Assembly (NCBI RefSeq): GCF_000204015.1
Contig: NZ_GL883079.1
Coordinates: 568,767 to 632,766, forward strand
Source of the DNA: Asticcacaulis biprosthecium C19
GTDB lineage: Bacteria; Pseudomonadota; Alphaproteobacteria; Caulobacterales; Caulobacteraceae
DNA length: 64,000 nt
Direction of reading: 5' to 3'
The position numbers were made by a program, and so were the translations under genes. This document shows, piece after piece, positions 35,090-42,686 of the stretch. The notes beneath the pieces were generated by a model that was given only the letters and a program-made list of their open reading frames with translations, made no database searches and was not told where the DNA came from. Numbering within the stretch: the first letter of the stretch is position 1; each line of letters begins with the position of its first letter.

Positions 35090-35584
35090 ATGAAACGCCT
35101 TGCCATACTCGTCGCCGCCGCCCTGACCGTAACCGCCCCGGCCCTTGCCCAAACCCAGACTCCGGCCCCAACGGTGACCTATCCGGGCTATGGCCGGGTC
35201 ATAAATCTGGCTGAAGCGAAAACGGCGCTGGCAGCGGCTGAGGCCGAGGCGCGCAAGAACGGCTGGAATGTCGTGGTCATCGTGGTCGAACCCACCGGTG
35301 CCCTGGTCGCTGCCGAGAAGATGGACGGCACCCAGTACGGCTCGATCGACGTGGCGACCGGCAAGGCCGAAACGGCAGCCCGCTTCCGCCGTCCGACTGC
35401 GGCGTTCCAGCAAGCGGTCAAGGACGGCAATCTCAACTCGATCTTCACCGGCGCCATGGCGCTGGAGGGCGGTGAGCTGCTGATCATCGACGGCCAGGTC
35501 GTCGGCGCCATCGGCGTCTCAGGTGCTACCGCCGCCCAGGACGGTCAGGTCGCCCGCGCGGCGGCGGCAGCGGTGCTTAAGTAA
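35090..35584 (+). CDS. Secreted GlcG/HbpS-family haem-binding-type protein
   Basis: This 164-residue protein has a signal peptide (MKRLAILVAAALTVTAPALA, then QTQTP) and a GlcG/HbpS domain: LAEAKTALAAAEAEARKNGW, VVIVVEPTGALVAAEKMDG, FTGAMALEGGELLIIDG and AIGVSGATAAQDGQVA. Streptomyces HbpS is an extracellular haem/iron sensor, and other members are of unknown role. I choose the ATG at 35090, after AAAAGGGAATG, over a long in-frame upstream start that spans the intergenic hairpin. It overlaps the end of the convergent DUF1272 gene by 8 bp. Confidence 0.82.
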   Translation: MKRLAILVAAALTVTAPALAQTQTPAPTVTYPGYGRVINLAEAKTALAAAEAEARKNGWNVVVIVVEPTGALVAAEKMDGTQYGSIDVATGKAETAARFRRPTAAFQQAVKDGNLNSIFTGAMALEGGELLIIDGQVVGAIGVSGATAAQDGQVARAAAAAVLK

Positions 35585-35813
35585 AGCAGGGCTCGGCGCG
35601 CAAGGTCCGCTTCGTCGCAGCCGGATTTTTGTCGAGCTTGCCCACGGGCCGGATCGGACGCGTTACCAGATTGCCGCCGCAGTTGGGGCAGGCGTATTCC
35701 AGTTTTGCTGCGCACGCCGGACAGAAGGTGCATTCAAAGGTGCAGATAAACGCGCCTGCCGCAGGCGGAAGATCGCCGTCGCAGCACTCGCAATTGGGTC
35801 GAAGTTCGAGCAT
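35577..35813 (-). CDS. DUF1272-family zinc-ribbon-like small protein
   Basis: This 78-residue protein has eight cysteines arranged in pairs: CECC, CTFECTFCPAC, and CPNCGG. It matches the DUF1272 pattern (MLELRPNCECCDGDLPP, ending in GGNLVTRPIRP). It probably binds one or two zinc or iron ions; function is unknown. Its 3' end overlaps the convergent HbpS-like gene by 8 bp. Confidence 0.82.
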   Translation of the reverse strand: MLELRPNCECCDGDLPPAAGAFICTFECTFCPACAAKLEYACPNCGGNLVTRPIRPVGKLDKNPAATKRTLRAEPCFT

Positions 35814-35844
35814 CAGTTTTCCTTTTTTCTGCTTCGCGCCTTTG

Positions 35845-35881
35845 CGTCTTCGCGTGAACCAAAATACGTCATGCGAAGACG
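35845..35881. repeat. Long hairpin in the DUF1272-rhodanese gap
   Basis: CGTCTTCGCGTGA (35845-35857) pairs with TCATGCGAAGACG (35869-35881), 13 bp with one G-T wobble. The flanking text (GCGCCTTTGCGTCTTCGCG) resembles dispersed intergenic repeats I have seen in several bacterial groups; that link is recollection, not a search. Confidence 0.5.
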
Positions 35882-35888
35882 TGAAGTT

Positions 35889-35957
35889 GGGAGGGAGCGC
35901 CTACGACCCTCCCCGCTTTCGTCAGGAGCGCGGCAACCCAGAACGGAAGCCTTCTTC
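35889..35957. repeat. Structured intergenic element, copy 1
   Basis: GGGAGGG (35889-35895) pairs with CCCTCCC (35907-35913) around a loop containing GCGCCTAC. About 25 nt later come GCGGCAACCC (35930-35939) and GGAAG (35945-35949). A second copy with the same three conserved blocks at matching spacing, but different stem bases, lies at 37810-37879. Strand of action is unknown. Confidence 0.55.
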
Positions 35958-35965
35958 GGACAAAT

Positions 35966-36367
35966 TCAGGCAAACGCGAAACCCTCACCCGCCCAGCCGG
36001 TCATGCCTCCGATCATCACCTTCACCTTGCGCCCCAGACGCGCCAGCTTTAACGCCGCCTGATCGGCGCCGTTGCAGTGCGGCCCAGCGCAGTACACGAC
36101 GAACAGAGTATCTTTCGGCCACATCGCGAGGGCGTCCCCGCTGATTGACCGATGCGGCAGGTGGTGCGCGCCCGGTACATGCCGTTTGGCAAAGCTCTCA
36201 GCCGAGCCGACCGCATGCAACAGAACAAAATCCGGATCCCCGGAATGAAAGGCGTCGTGGACGTCGGCGCAGTCCGTCTCCATTGACAATTTCGCCTCAT
36301 AAACCCTGATGACATCTTCAGGTGCTGCGGCAGGATAGGCGGTAACGCAAGATCGGGTGGCGTGCAT
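35966..36367 (-). CDS. Rhodanese-like sulfurtransferase
   Basis: This 133-residue single-domain rhodanese has the active-site loop VYCAGPHCNGA (catalytic Cys of YCAG) and the substrate-site motif AKRHVPGAHHLPHRS. It transfers sulfane sulfur or acts in cyanide/thiol metabolism. It is divergent from the FtrA regulator with 90 bp between starts. Rhodanese genes are often found next to FtrA-type regulators, so it is probably a target of that protein. Confidence 0.86.
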   Translation of the reverse strand: MHATRSCVTAYPAAAPEDVIRVYEAKLSMETDCADVHDAFHSGDPDFVLLHAVGSAESFAKRHVPGAHHLPHRSISGDALAMWPKDTLFVVYCAGPHCNGADQAALKLARLGRKVKVMIGGMTGWAGEGFAFA

Positions 36368-36421
36368 GACACAATCTCCTGTGAATTTGATCTAACCACT
36401 ATGCCGTAACGGAAACGTCTC

Positions 36422-36450
36422 TTGAAGATGGCATGAATGACGTCTATAAT
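36422..36450 (+). promoter_or_regulatory. Near-consensus promoter of ftrA
   Basis: TTGAAG (36422-36427), a 17-bp spacer and a perfect TATAAT (36445-36450). The expected start point, six to eight bases further on, falls on the ATG at 36458, so the ftrA message may be leaderless. Confidence 0.65.
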
Positions 36451-36457
36451 AAGAATT

Positions 36458-37432
36458 ATGCCAAACTTGCCTCACCCCAACCGACTCGTCTGCGCGCTGG
36501 CCTATGACGGCATGCCGCTGTTTGAATTCTCGATCGCCGTAGAGCTGTTCGGGTTGGATCGGCCGGAAATGGGTCCCGACTGGTACACCTTCCAGGCCGT
36601 GCAACTTGCCGAAGGTCCCTGCCGCACTACGGCAGGGCTTTCCGTCACAGCCGCGGCGCCGCTGTCGCTGCTGGAAGACGCCGGCACGATTATCATTCCC
36701 GGCTGGCACCCATCCAAGCCGATCCCCCAGGACCTGATCGACATCCTGCATCGCGCCTACGACCGCGGCGCGCGAATCGTCACCATCTGCTCCGGCGCCT
36801 TCGTCCTGGCGGCCGCCGGGCTCCTGAAGGGCCGGCGCGCCACCACCCACTGGAAATATGTCGACTACGTCACCCAGCACTATCCCGAGGTCGAACTGGT
36901 TCCCGACGTCCTTTATATCGACGAAGGTCAGATCCTGACCTCGGCCGGCAGCGCGGCCGGCATCGACCTGTGCCTGCACCTGATTCGCCGCGACTATGGC
37001 CCCGAAGCCGCCAACAAGGTCGCCCGGCGGCTGGTGGTGCCGCCCCATCGCGACGGCGGCCAGGCACAGTATATCGAACGTGCCGTGCCCACAGACTACG
37101 AAAGCAAACGGCTTGGCCCCCTGCTCGACTTCATGCGTGAGAACCTCAACAAGGAGCACCGCATTCCGGACCTCGCCCGCCGCGCCGGTATGAGCGAACG
37201 GACCTTCCTGCGCCGTTTTTCCGAAGCCACCGGCACCACGCCCGCCAAATGGCTGCTGAGCGTTCGGCTGAATGAAGCCCGCGACCATCTGGAGGCCAGC
37301 GACATCAGCATCGAACTGATCGCCGAATGCACGGGCTTCGGAACGACGACCAATCTACGCCATCACTTCCGAGAGCATCTGAATACCACACCTACCGCCT
37401 ACCGCCAGACCTTCTCCCGAGCCGCACAATGA
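36458..37432 (+). CDS. ftrA: FtrA/GlxA-family AraC-type transcriptional regulator
   Basis: This 324-residue regulator has an N-terminal DJ-1/PfpI (class I amidotransferase-like) domain, with the nucleophile-elbow-like TICSGAFVLAAAGLL, and a C-terminal AraC HTH domain (LARRAGMSERTFLRRFSEATG, FGTTTNLRHHFREHLNTTP). I use the ATG at 36458 because a near-perfect promoter -10 box lies just upstream; an in-frame ATG 21 bases earlier lies inside the promoter. It probably controls the divergent rhodanese and its own downstream partner, the ABM gene, which overlaps its stop codon (ATGA). Confidence 0.86.
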   Translation: MPNLPHPNRLVCALAYDGMPLFEFSIAVELFGLDRPEMGPDWYTFQAVQLAEGPCRTTAGLSVTAAAPLSLLEDAGTIIIPGWHPSKPIPQDLIDILHRAYDRGARIVTICSGAFVLAAAGLLKGRRATTHWKYVDYVTQHYPEVELVPDVLYIDEGQILTSAGSAAGIDLCLHLIRRDYGPEAANKVARRLVVPPHRDGGQAQYIERAVPTDYESKRLGPLLDFMRENLNKEHRIPDLARRAGMSERTFLRRFSEATGTTPAKWLLSVRLNEARDHLEASDISIELIAECTGFGTTTNLRHHFREHLNTTPTAYRQTFSRAAQ

Positions 37433-37761
37433 GTCGTTTCGCCGACACGCCCGCCCCGCCCTATTACGTCGTCACCTTCGTGTCGCATCGGACCGAGGCG
37501 GACGACGGTTATGGTGACATGGCGGATCAAATGGTGGCTCTCGCCGCACAACAGCCAGGCTATCTCGGCGTTGAAAGCGCGCGCGACGCGGAGGGTTTCG
37601 GCATCACCAATTCGTATTGGGCGGACGAGACCAGCATTATCGCCTGGAAACGAGTCGCCGACCACCTGGCGGCGCAAAAGCTGGGACGGACCAAGTGGTA
37701 TGAGCGGTATATCACGCGCGTCGCCCGGGTCGAACGGGCTTACGGTTTCGAAAAGAGCTGA
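37429..37761 (+). CDS. Antibiotic biosynthesis monooxygenase (ABM) domain protein
   Basis: This 110-residue protein has the dimeric alpha/beta-barrel ABM fold: YYVVTFVSHRT, MADQMVALAAQQPGYLGVESARD, ITNSYWADETSIIAWKR. Members include small cofactor-free monooxygenases and haem-degrading enzymes. The ATG overlaps the ftrA stop (ATGA), giving translational coupling, so its product is made in step with the regulator. Substrate is unknown. Confidence 0.84.
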   Translation: MSRFADTPAPPYYVVTFVSHRTEADDGYGDMADQMVALAAQQPGYLGVESARDAEGFGITNSYWADETSIIAWKRVADHLAAQKLGRTKWYERYITRVARVERAYGFEKS

Positions 37762-38165
37762 GGGGAAAATGACGCTGGGCCCAAAATCAAGCAGGGCAGA
37801 GAATCAAGCGGGGGAAGACGCGCCTACATCTTCCCCCTTATTACCTGAGCTGCGGCAACCCGGAGAAGGAAGTTCACTCAGATAAACACATAAAGACCGA
37901 AACAGCCTCAAACTATACTAAGTCCCACAAGTTGAAAAAGAGTCGAGCGACTCACTTTCAAACGAAACAACTTATTACGACGAATTCCGTAGCGTCAGGA
38001 TGCTTGATACGCTCGTCAATGTCGAATGAATTATCAGTAATCTTCGGTTAAAGTCTTTTGCAAATCTCTGCAAAATTCGTTCCACTGCTTTCCGCTGTTA
38101 CTTTCCTGCCTGTCGAGCATCGCCCCGCTTGATTTTATGGCGTGGCTTTGGCACGGACATGCGAC
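37762..38165. other. 404-bp gap between ABM and miaE
   Basis: No credible gene. The first part holds structured element copy 2 (37810-37879). AAAATCAAGC (37783-37792) and AATCAAGCGGGG (37802-37813) reappear inverted at 38127-38136 and 38123-38134. The middle (37880-38120) is AT-richer than the surroundings and probably contains the miaE promoter, but I cannot assign boxes confidently. Confidence 0.5.
37810..37879. repeat. Structured intergenic element, copy 2
   Basis: GGGGGAAGA (37810-37818) pairs with TCTTCCCCC (37829-37837) around a loop with GCGCCTAC, followed by GCGGCAACCC (37852-37861) and GGAAG (37868-37872). CTGAG (37845-37849) can pair with CTCAG (37877-37881) to close the second hairpin. 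Compensatory stem changes relative to copy 1 support an RNA or cruciform structure. Confidence 0.55.
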
Positions 38166-38786
38166 ATGGCTGTGACAGATCTCCAACCCATCCTGAACTT
38201 CCTCGGCACGGCAACGCCGCAGGCCTGGATCGACGCCGCCGTGGTCAACCAGGACCTGCTGCTGCTCGACCACAAGAACTGTGAGTACAAGGCCGCCAGC
38301 AACGCCATCAACCTGATGGCCAAGTACCAGGAGCGGGTCGAACTGGTCACGGCCATGGCGCGGCTGGCGCGCGAGGAACTGGCCCACCACGAACAGGTGA
38401 TGAAGTTCATCAAGAAGCGTGGCGTGGCCCTGCGCCCGCTTTCCGCCGCCCGTTACGCCGCCTCCTTGCGCACCCTGGTCCGGCGCAACGAACCTGGCAT
38501 GCTTACAGACATCCTGGTGATCAGCGCCTTTATCGAGGCCCGGTCGTGTGAGCGCTTTGCCGCCATTGCGCCGCACCTGGACGAAGAACTCGGCGCCTTC
38601 TATGCCAGCCTGTTGCGCACCGAGGCCCGCCACTATACCGGCTATCTCAAACTGGCCCATCTTTACGGCGACGCCGGCGACATAGCCCGGCGCATCGAGG
38701 TCATCCGTGCCCAGGAACAAGCCCTCATTGGCGATCCGGACACCGAATTCCGTTTTCACTCGGGTCCGCCAACCTCAGTACGATAG
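38166..38786 (+). CDS. miaE: tRNA-(ms2io6A)-hydroxylase MiaE-like
   Basis: This 206-residue non-haem diiron monooxygenase hydroxylates ms2i6A37 in tRNA. The ferritin-like ligand set is visible: EELAHHEQV (ExxH), IEARSCERF and RTEARHYTGYL (ExxH). The start is taken at ATG 38166 (MAVTDLQPILNFLG), the family-like N-terminus; an ATG eight codons upstream is possible. It is encoded alone between intergenic repeats inside the rplA-rplJ gap. Confidence 0.87.
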   Translation: MAVTDLQPILNFLGTATPQAWIDAAVVNQDLLLLDHKNCEYKAASNAINLMAKYQERVELVTAMARLAREELAHHEQVMKFIKKRGVALRPLSAARYAASLRTLVRRNEPGMLTDILVISAFIEARSCERFAAIAPHLDEELGAFYASLLRTEARHYTGYLKLAHLYGDAGDIARRIEVIRAQEQALIGDPDTEFRFHSGPPTSVR

Positions 38787-38991
38787 CGCCTTCGACCAAC
38801 GAGCATGATCCGAACTTTCACAGCAACAACTATGGCGCCCCGATTGGGGCCTTTGGCCGGGCCAGATCTGCATGCTGAACATCATCAAGGCCGGCGGAAT
38901 TATGATCACAGAAAGCACGGGCAGGTTCGGAAAGAGCAGGAATTTCTGGTCGCGTGAACCCGCCGCGCTGCGACAGTCGAAGTTGGTTTGT

Positions 38992-39118
38992 AACCGCGAA
39001 TGAACGCCAATAAGCGCGAATTCCGAGGAAGCAAGGATGCACCGTCGCAGGCGGCCATTGTCACAGGAAAGGGCAACCGAGCGCATCTATTCGCGTTTAC
39101 TAGCGTTCATTCGCGGTT
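38992..39118. repeat. Imperfect 30-bp inverted repeat
   Basis: The arm at 38992-39021 (AACCGCGAATGAACGC and 14 more bases) matches the reverse complement of 39089-39118 at 26 of 30 positions. The spacer is 67 bp. The central block CGCGAATGAACGC is identical in both arms. Confidence 0.75.
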
Positions 39119-39250
39119 CCGATAAGCACGGCAATGCCGCGACGCCGCCGGCTCAGGTCATCTTGAATTCTGTGTCTTTCCGTGTCGCCGCGCAGCGGCG
39201 TTTCAGGACTTTCCGTGGTTAAATTCCACCGGCCCAACCGACCGGCCAAT

Positions 39251-39284
39251 AAAAAAGCCGCCCCGTCACCGGAGCGGCTTTTTT
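39251..39284 (-). terminator. Terminator of rplK-rplA
   Basis: AAAAAAGCCGC (39251-39261) pairs with GCGGCTTTTTT (39274-39284) with a CCG-rich upper stem and one mismatch. A T-run lies on both strands, so it can also stop readthrough from miaE. Confidence 0.88.
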
Positions 39285-39304
39285 CATTTCCTATAAATCG
39301 GAAA

Positions 39305-39994
39305 TTACAGGCTGGTGGTGGAGGTATCGACCTTCACGCCCGGGCCCATGGTCGAAGACAGTGAAATCTTCTTGACATAGAGACCCTTGGCACCCGACGG
39401 GCGAGCCTTGACAAGAGCGTCGACCAGAGCCTTGACGTTGATTTCAAGGGCTTCGGTGGTGAAGCTGATCTTGCCGACGCCGACATGGACGATACCGGCC
39501 TTTTCGACGCGGAACTCGACCGCACCGCCCTTGGCGTCCTTGACGGCCTGGGCGACGTTCGGGGTGACGGTGCCGACCTTCGGGTTCGGCATCAGGCCGC
39601 GCGGGCCCAGCACCTTACCGAGACGACCGACCAGGGCCATCATGTCCGGAGACGCGATGACGCGGTCGAAGTCCATGAAGCCCGCCTGGATCTTTTCGAC
39701 CAGGTCTTCGGCGCCAACAACTTCGGCGCCGGCGGCAAGAGCTTCCTCGGCCTTCTTGTCCTTGGCGAACACGGCGACGCGAACGTCCTTGCCAGTGCCC
39801 GACGGCAGGTTGACGACGCCACGGACCTGCTGGTCGGCGTGACGCGGGTCAACGCCCAGGTTGATGGCGACTTCGACGGATTCGTCGAACTTGGCCTTGG
39901 CGTTAGCCTTGACGGTTTCCAGAGCTTCCGTCAGCGGATAGAACTTGGCGCTGTCGGTCTTCCAGGCTTGAATGCGTTTTGCGATCTTGCTCAT
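39305..39994 (-). CDS. rplA: 50S ribosomal protein L1
   Basis: This 229-residue L1 has the typical N-terminus ([14 protein letters not shown]), the [21 protein letters not shown] region, and the [15 protein letters not shown] signature in domain II. L1 forms the mobile L1 stalk and represses its own operon. It starts one base after the rplK stop codon and ends 20 bp before its terminator. Confidence 0.99.
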   Translation of the reverse strand: MSKIAKRIQAWKTDSAKFYPLTEALETVKANAKAKFDESVEVAINLGVDPRHADQQVRGVVNLPSGTGKDVRVAVFAKDKKAEEALAAGAEVVGAEDLVEKIQAGFMDFDRVIASPDMMALVGRLGKVLGPRGLMPNPKVGTVTPNVAQAVKDAKGGAVEFRVEKAGIVHVGVGKISFTTEALEINVKALVDALVKARPSGAKGLYVKKISLSSTMGPGVKVDTSTTSL

Positions 39995-39995
39995 A

Positions 39996-40424
39996 TCAGT
40001 CCACCACCTGCAGGCCCATGGAACGGGCGGAACCTTCGATGATCTTTGTCGCCTGATCGAGATCGTGGGCGCTCAGATCCTTCATCTTCTTTTCGGCGAT
40101 GTCGCGCAACTGGGCGCGCGTGATCTTGCCGGCGGAGTCGCGGCCGGGCAGCTTGGAGCCCGACTTCAGGTTCAGCGCCTGCTTGATGAAGAAGGTCGCC
40201 GGGGGCGTCTTCGTCATGAAGGTAAAGGACTTGTCCTGATAGACCGTGATGATCGTCGGGAGCGGCGTGCCCTTTTCGATGTTTTCGGTGCGGGCGTTGA
40301 ATTCCTTACAGAAACCCATGATGTTGACGCCGCGCTGGCCCAGTGCAGGACCGATGGGGGGCGAAGGCGTGGCAGAGCCGGCCTTCACCTGGAGCTTGAT
40401 ATAGCCCAGGATTTTCTTAGCCAT
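39996..40424 (-). CDS. rplK: 50S ribosomal protein L11
   Basis: This 142-residue L11 starts at ATG 40424 ([16 protein letters not shown]), preceded by GGAGATATCCA. The N-terminal proline motif [23 protein letters not shown] and the C-terminal rRNA-binding domain with GTARSMG-like EGSARSMGL are present. L11 and 23S rRNA form the GTPase-associated centre and the thiostrepton site. A longer in-frame upstream extension is not conserved. Confidence 0.99.
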   Translation of the reverse strand: MAKKILGYIKLQVKAGSATPSPPIGPALGQRGVNIMGFCKEFNARTENIEKGTPLPTIITVYQDKSFTFMTKTPPATFFIKQALNLKSGSKLPGRDSAGKITRAQLRDIAEKKMKDLSAHDLDQATKIIEGSARSMGLQVVD

Positions 40425-40521
40425 TGGATATCTCCATAAAGTCCCAAAACGAGGGACATTGTGAGCCGTGGTGCGCATCTCTGCTCCCACGGATTTATCT
40501 CGCCCAAAGACGAGAGCGCGG

Positions 40522-40550
40522 CGTATAGCGACTAATCATCGAAAAAGCAA
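40522..40550 (-). promoter_or_regulatory. Probable rplK-rplA promoter
   Basis: On the minus strand TTGCTT (40545-40550), a 17-bp spacer and TATACG (40522-40527; extended GCTATACG) precede rplK by about 98 bp. This fits the need for a separate promoter here, since a TonB receptor gene separates rplK from nusG. Confidence 0.5.
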
Positions 40551-40563
40551 GCGCAGAAAGGGA

Positions 40564-42549
40564 TTAATGCCCGTCACCGAGTTTCCAGGCGAGCGCCAAT
40601 TTGAACGCTCGATTGTCGGGCCGGGTCTTCATGACCAATCGCAAGGCCTGCGTATCTATCACAGAGGCATAGCCTGAGCTGTTGAAGGCATCGTTCAGGC
40701 TGACCACCAGCGAGAGCCGATCTTTCAGTTGCCGGGTGTAACTCAGGTCGGCGCGGTAAAACCCGTCGCTATAGCCCTGAAAGGTCTGGGTCCGGCTGAA
40801 ACCGGTCAGGTTCAGCTGAAAGCGGTCGCCAGTGCCGGCGCGGTATTCAACCAGAGCATTGCCGGACCCGTTGGTTCGCCCGCGCAACACCGCGCCGCCA
40901 CCTTCACCTTCGAACGGCACTTCGGCATAGAACAGGTTGGCGTTGACCGAATAGGTGATCCTCTCACCCATCGTGCCGCGCAAGGTCATCTCGGCGCCCC
41001 CAGACCGGCTGACACCGGAATTGATTGTGGTGGTCATCAGCAAACCGTTGCTGAGCACCTCGGTATAGGGCGAGAAGTCGCCGCGGGTTTCGCGGACATA
41101 GACGGTTGTCGACGCGCTGAACCGTACGTCGTCGAAGCTGTAGCGCGCTTCGAAACCGTTCGTGACCTGGGGCTCCAGGCTGGGATTGCCGGCCACAACC
41201 TGCTTGGCGCCGATATAGCGCGGCGTCTCGTCGTAGTCGCGCAGCGGCGGACGGTCGACCCGGCGCAGGAGGCTCAGCCGCAAACGCCCCCTGGCACCCA
41301 GCGCACGGTCGGCATGCAGCGATGGCAAAGCATCGACGAAATCCAACCTACGCCCGTCCGGCAGGTCCAACGCCTGGCGTTCCACCCGCAAGCCCGGCAG
41401 GAAGGTCCATCTGCCTACCGGGTTCTGCCAGGTGGCGTAGGCAGAGGTCAGAGTTTCTGTACCTTCGAAGACAGTGTCGAAGTCTGCGACACCCAACTGG
41501 ACGCCACGGCTGACATAGAGATTGCGAATGCGGCTGGTGCTGCGGTCCAACGAAAACCCTGCCGTCAGCAACCGTTTGCCGAAACGGCGTTCATAATCGC
41601 CTTCAATGCGGTCACCGTCGGTCTCGCGGCCCGTCGCCGTTGTATAGCCGCCACCGATGTCGCGGTCATAGTTGGCGGCGAAGTCGCGCACCGCCTCGTT
41701 ATGGTCATAGGCGAGGCGGAACTGGCCGTCGTCGCTGCGGGCATAAACCGCCTGGATTCGGCTGTCGCGGTTGCCGGTCTTGATCGCGGACACTTCGTCG
41801 AAGACGTCCTCGCCACGCGATTGGGCCAGCCCCCGCGATTGCGAAACGAAATGACCATGTTCCGCCTTGAAGCTGATTTCAGATGTCTCGGACAGGGCAA
41901 GTTCGGCGCTGAGCGATGCTGTGGCGTTGTCCGAACCATAGCGCGTCCGGTCGATGCGATCGCTGACATCATAGCCACCGCCACCGTCCGGCAATTCCTG
42001 ATGTTGCAGCAGGGTCGAGCGATTCTGGTAGTGATCAACGAACAGGCGGCCATGGTAGGTCCAGGCCCCTTGGGTCATCACGCCGGACAGACCCACGCTG
42101 CCCTGGGTCAGCGTATTGCCTTCCAGGTTCAGATCGCCCCCGACCTTGCGGCGCTTGCGGGTGACGATGTTGATGACGCCGCCGTCGTTGCCGTACTGCG
42201 CCGATGGCGCTGTCAGCACCTCTATGCGCAGGACGTCGCCGGCCGCCAGATTGCGTACGGCCGCGGGCCCTTCCGGCGGCACCTTGCCATCGATCAGGAT
42301 GGTTGCCGCCACGCCGCGCACAGCGGCCCCACCCTCCGGCGTCACCGTCACCGAAGGCATGGTGCGCAAGAGGTCGACCAGAATGCCAGGCGTTTCCCGC
42401 GGAACCTCGTAGCTGAGGCGGTCGGCTTTTTCGACGACGGGCAGCCTGCCCCGTACGATAACCTCGGCCTCCTGAGCAGCCTCTTGGGCAGCCGCCGGCG
42501 CGGCCAGCGCCGCTGCCGCAGCCACACAAAGGCTTGCCACCTGTTTCAC
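40564..42549 (-). CDS. TonB-dependent outer-membrane receptor (small plug type)
   Basis: This 661-residue outer-membrane protein begins with a signal peptide (VKQVASLCVAAAAALAAPAAAQ), and then a TonB-plug domain (VLTAPSAQYGNDGGVINIVTRK) and a 22-strand-like barrel. I choose the GTG at 42549, with AAGGA upstream, because it directly heads the signal peptide; an ATG nine codons upstream adds basic residues. The substrate is unknown. Its location between nusG and rplK is unusual. It is followed by the rplK promoter region. Confidence 0.83.
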   Translation of the reverse strand: MKQVASLCVAAAAALAAPAAAQEAAQEAEVIVRGRLPVVEKADRLSYEVPRETPGILVDLLRTMPSVTVTPEGGAAVRGVAATILIDGKVPPEGPAAVRNLAAGDVLRIEVLTAPSAQYGNDGGVINIVTRKRRKVGGDLNLEGNTLTQGSVGLSGVMTQGAWTYHGRLFVDHYQNRSTLLQHQELPDGGGGYDVSDRIDRTRYGSDNATASLSAELALSETSEISFKAEHGHFVSQSRGLAQSRGEDVFDEVSAIKTGNRDSRIQAVYARSDDGQFRLAYDHNEAVRDFAANYDRDIGGGYTTATGRETDGDRIEGDYERRFGKRLLTAGFSLDRSTSRIRNLYVSRGVQLGVADFDTVFEGTETLTSAYATWQNPVGRWTFLPGLRVERQALDLPDGRRLDFVDALPSLHADRALGARGRLRLSLLRRVDRPPLRDYDETPRYIGAKQVVAGNPSLEPQVTNGFEARYSFDDVRFSASTTVYVRETRGDFSPYTEVLSNGLLMTTTINSGVSRSGGAEMTLRGTMGERITYSVNANLFYAEVPFEGEGGGAVLRGRTNGSGNALVEYRAGTGDRFQLNLTGFSRTQTFQGYSDGFYRADLSYTRQLKDRLSLVVSLNDAFNSSGYASVIDTQALRLVMKTRPDNRAFKLALAWKLGDGH

Positions 42550-42636
42550 CGGAGTCCTTTTACGCGCGCTGCCCATACGGCCGCGACAGTGAACGCAGCA
42601 ACCTGAACGCAGAATGAAGGCGACGGCCGCAAACAC

Positions 42637-42664
42637 AAAACGCCCCGGTTTCCCGGAGCGTTTT
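42637..42664 (-). terminator. Terminator of secE-nusG
   Basis: AAAACGC (42637-42643) pairs with GCGTTTT (42658-42664), and CCGG (42645-42648) with CCGG (42653-42656), with one C/A mismatch. On the minus strand it ends in a TTTTGTGTTTG tail, 23 bp past the nusG stop. Confidence 0.85.
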
Positions 42665-42686
42665 GCAAATCCCTGAATCTGACAGA

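Larger units (their letters stand above)
38787..39304. other. 518-bp gap with inverted repeat and terminator
   Basis: No credible coding sequence. It contains the 30-bp inverted repeat at 38992-39118 and the rplA terminator at 39251-39284. The sequence GTGTCTTTCCGTGTCGCCGC near 39170 resembles dispersed intergenic repeats. The region looks like accumulated repeat debris between convergent miaE and rplA. Confidence 0.5.

Noticed and set aside
32659-35106. Long minus-strand open frame opposite the Sel1 and secreted-protein genes
   Set aside because: Antisense shadow. The plus-strand genes have signal peptides, repeats and ribosome-binding sites; this frame has none.
40729-42606. Long plus-strand open frame opposite the TonB receptor
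   Set aside because: Antisense shadow with no domain, against a clear receptor on the other strand.
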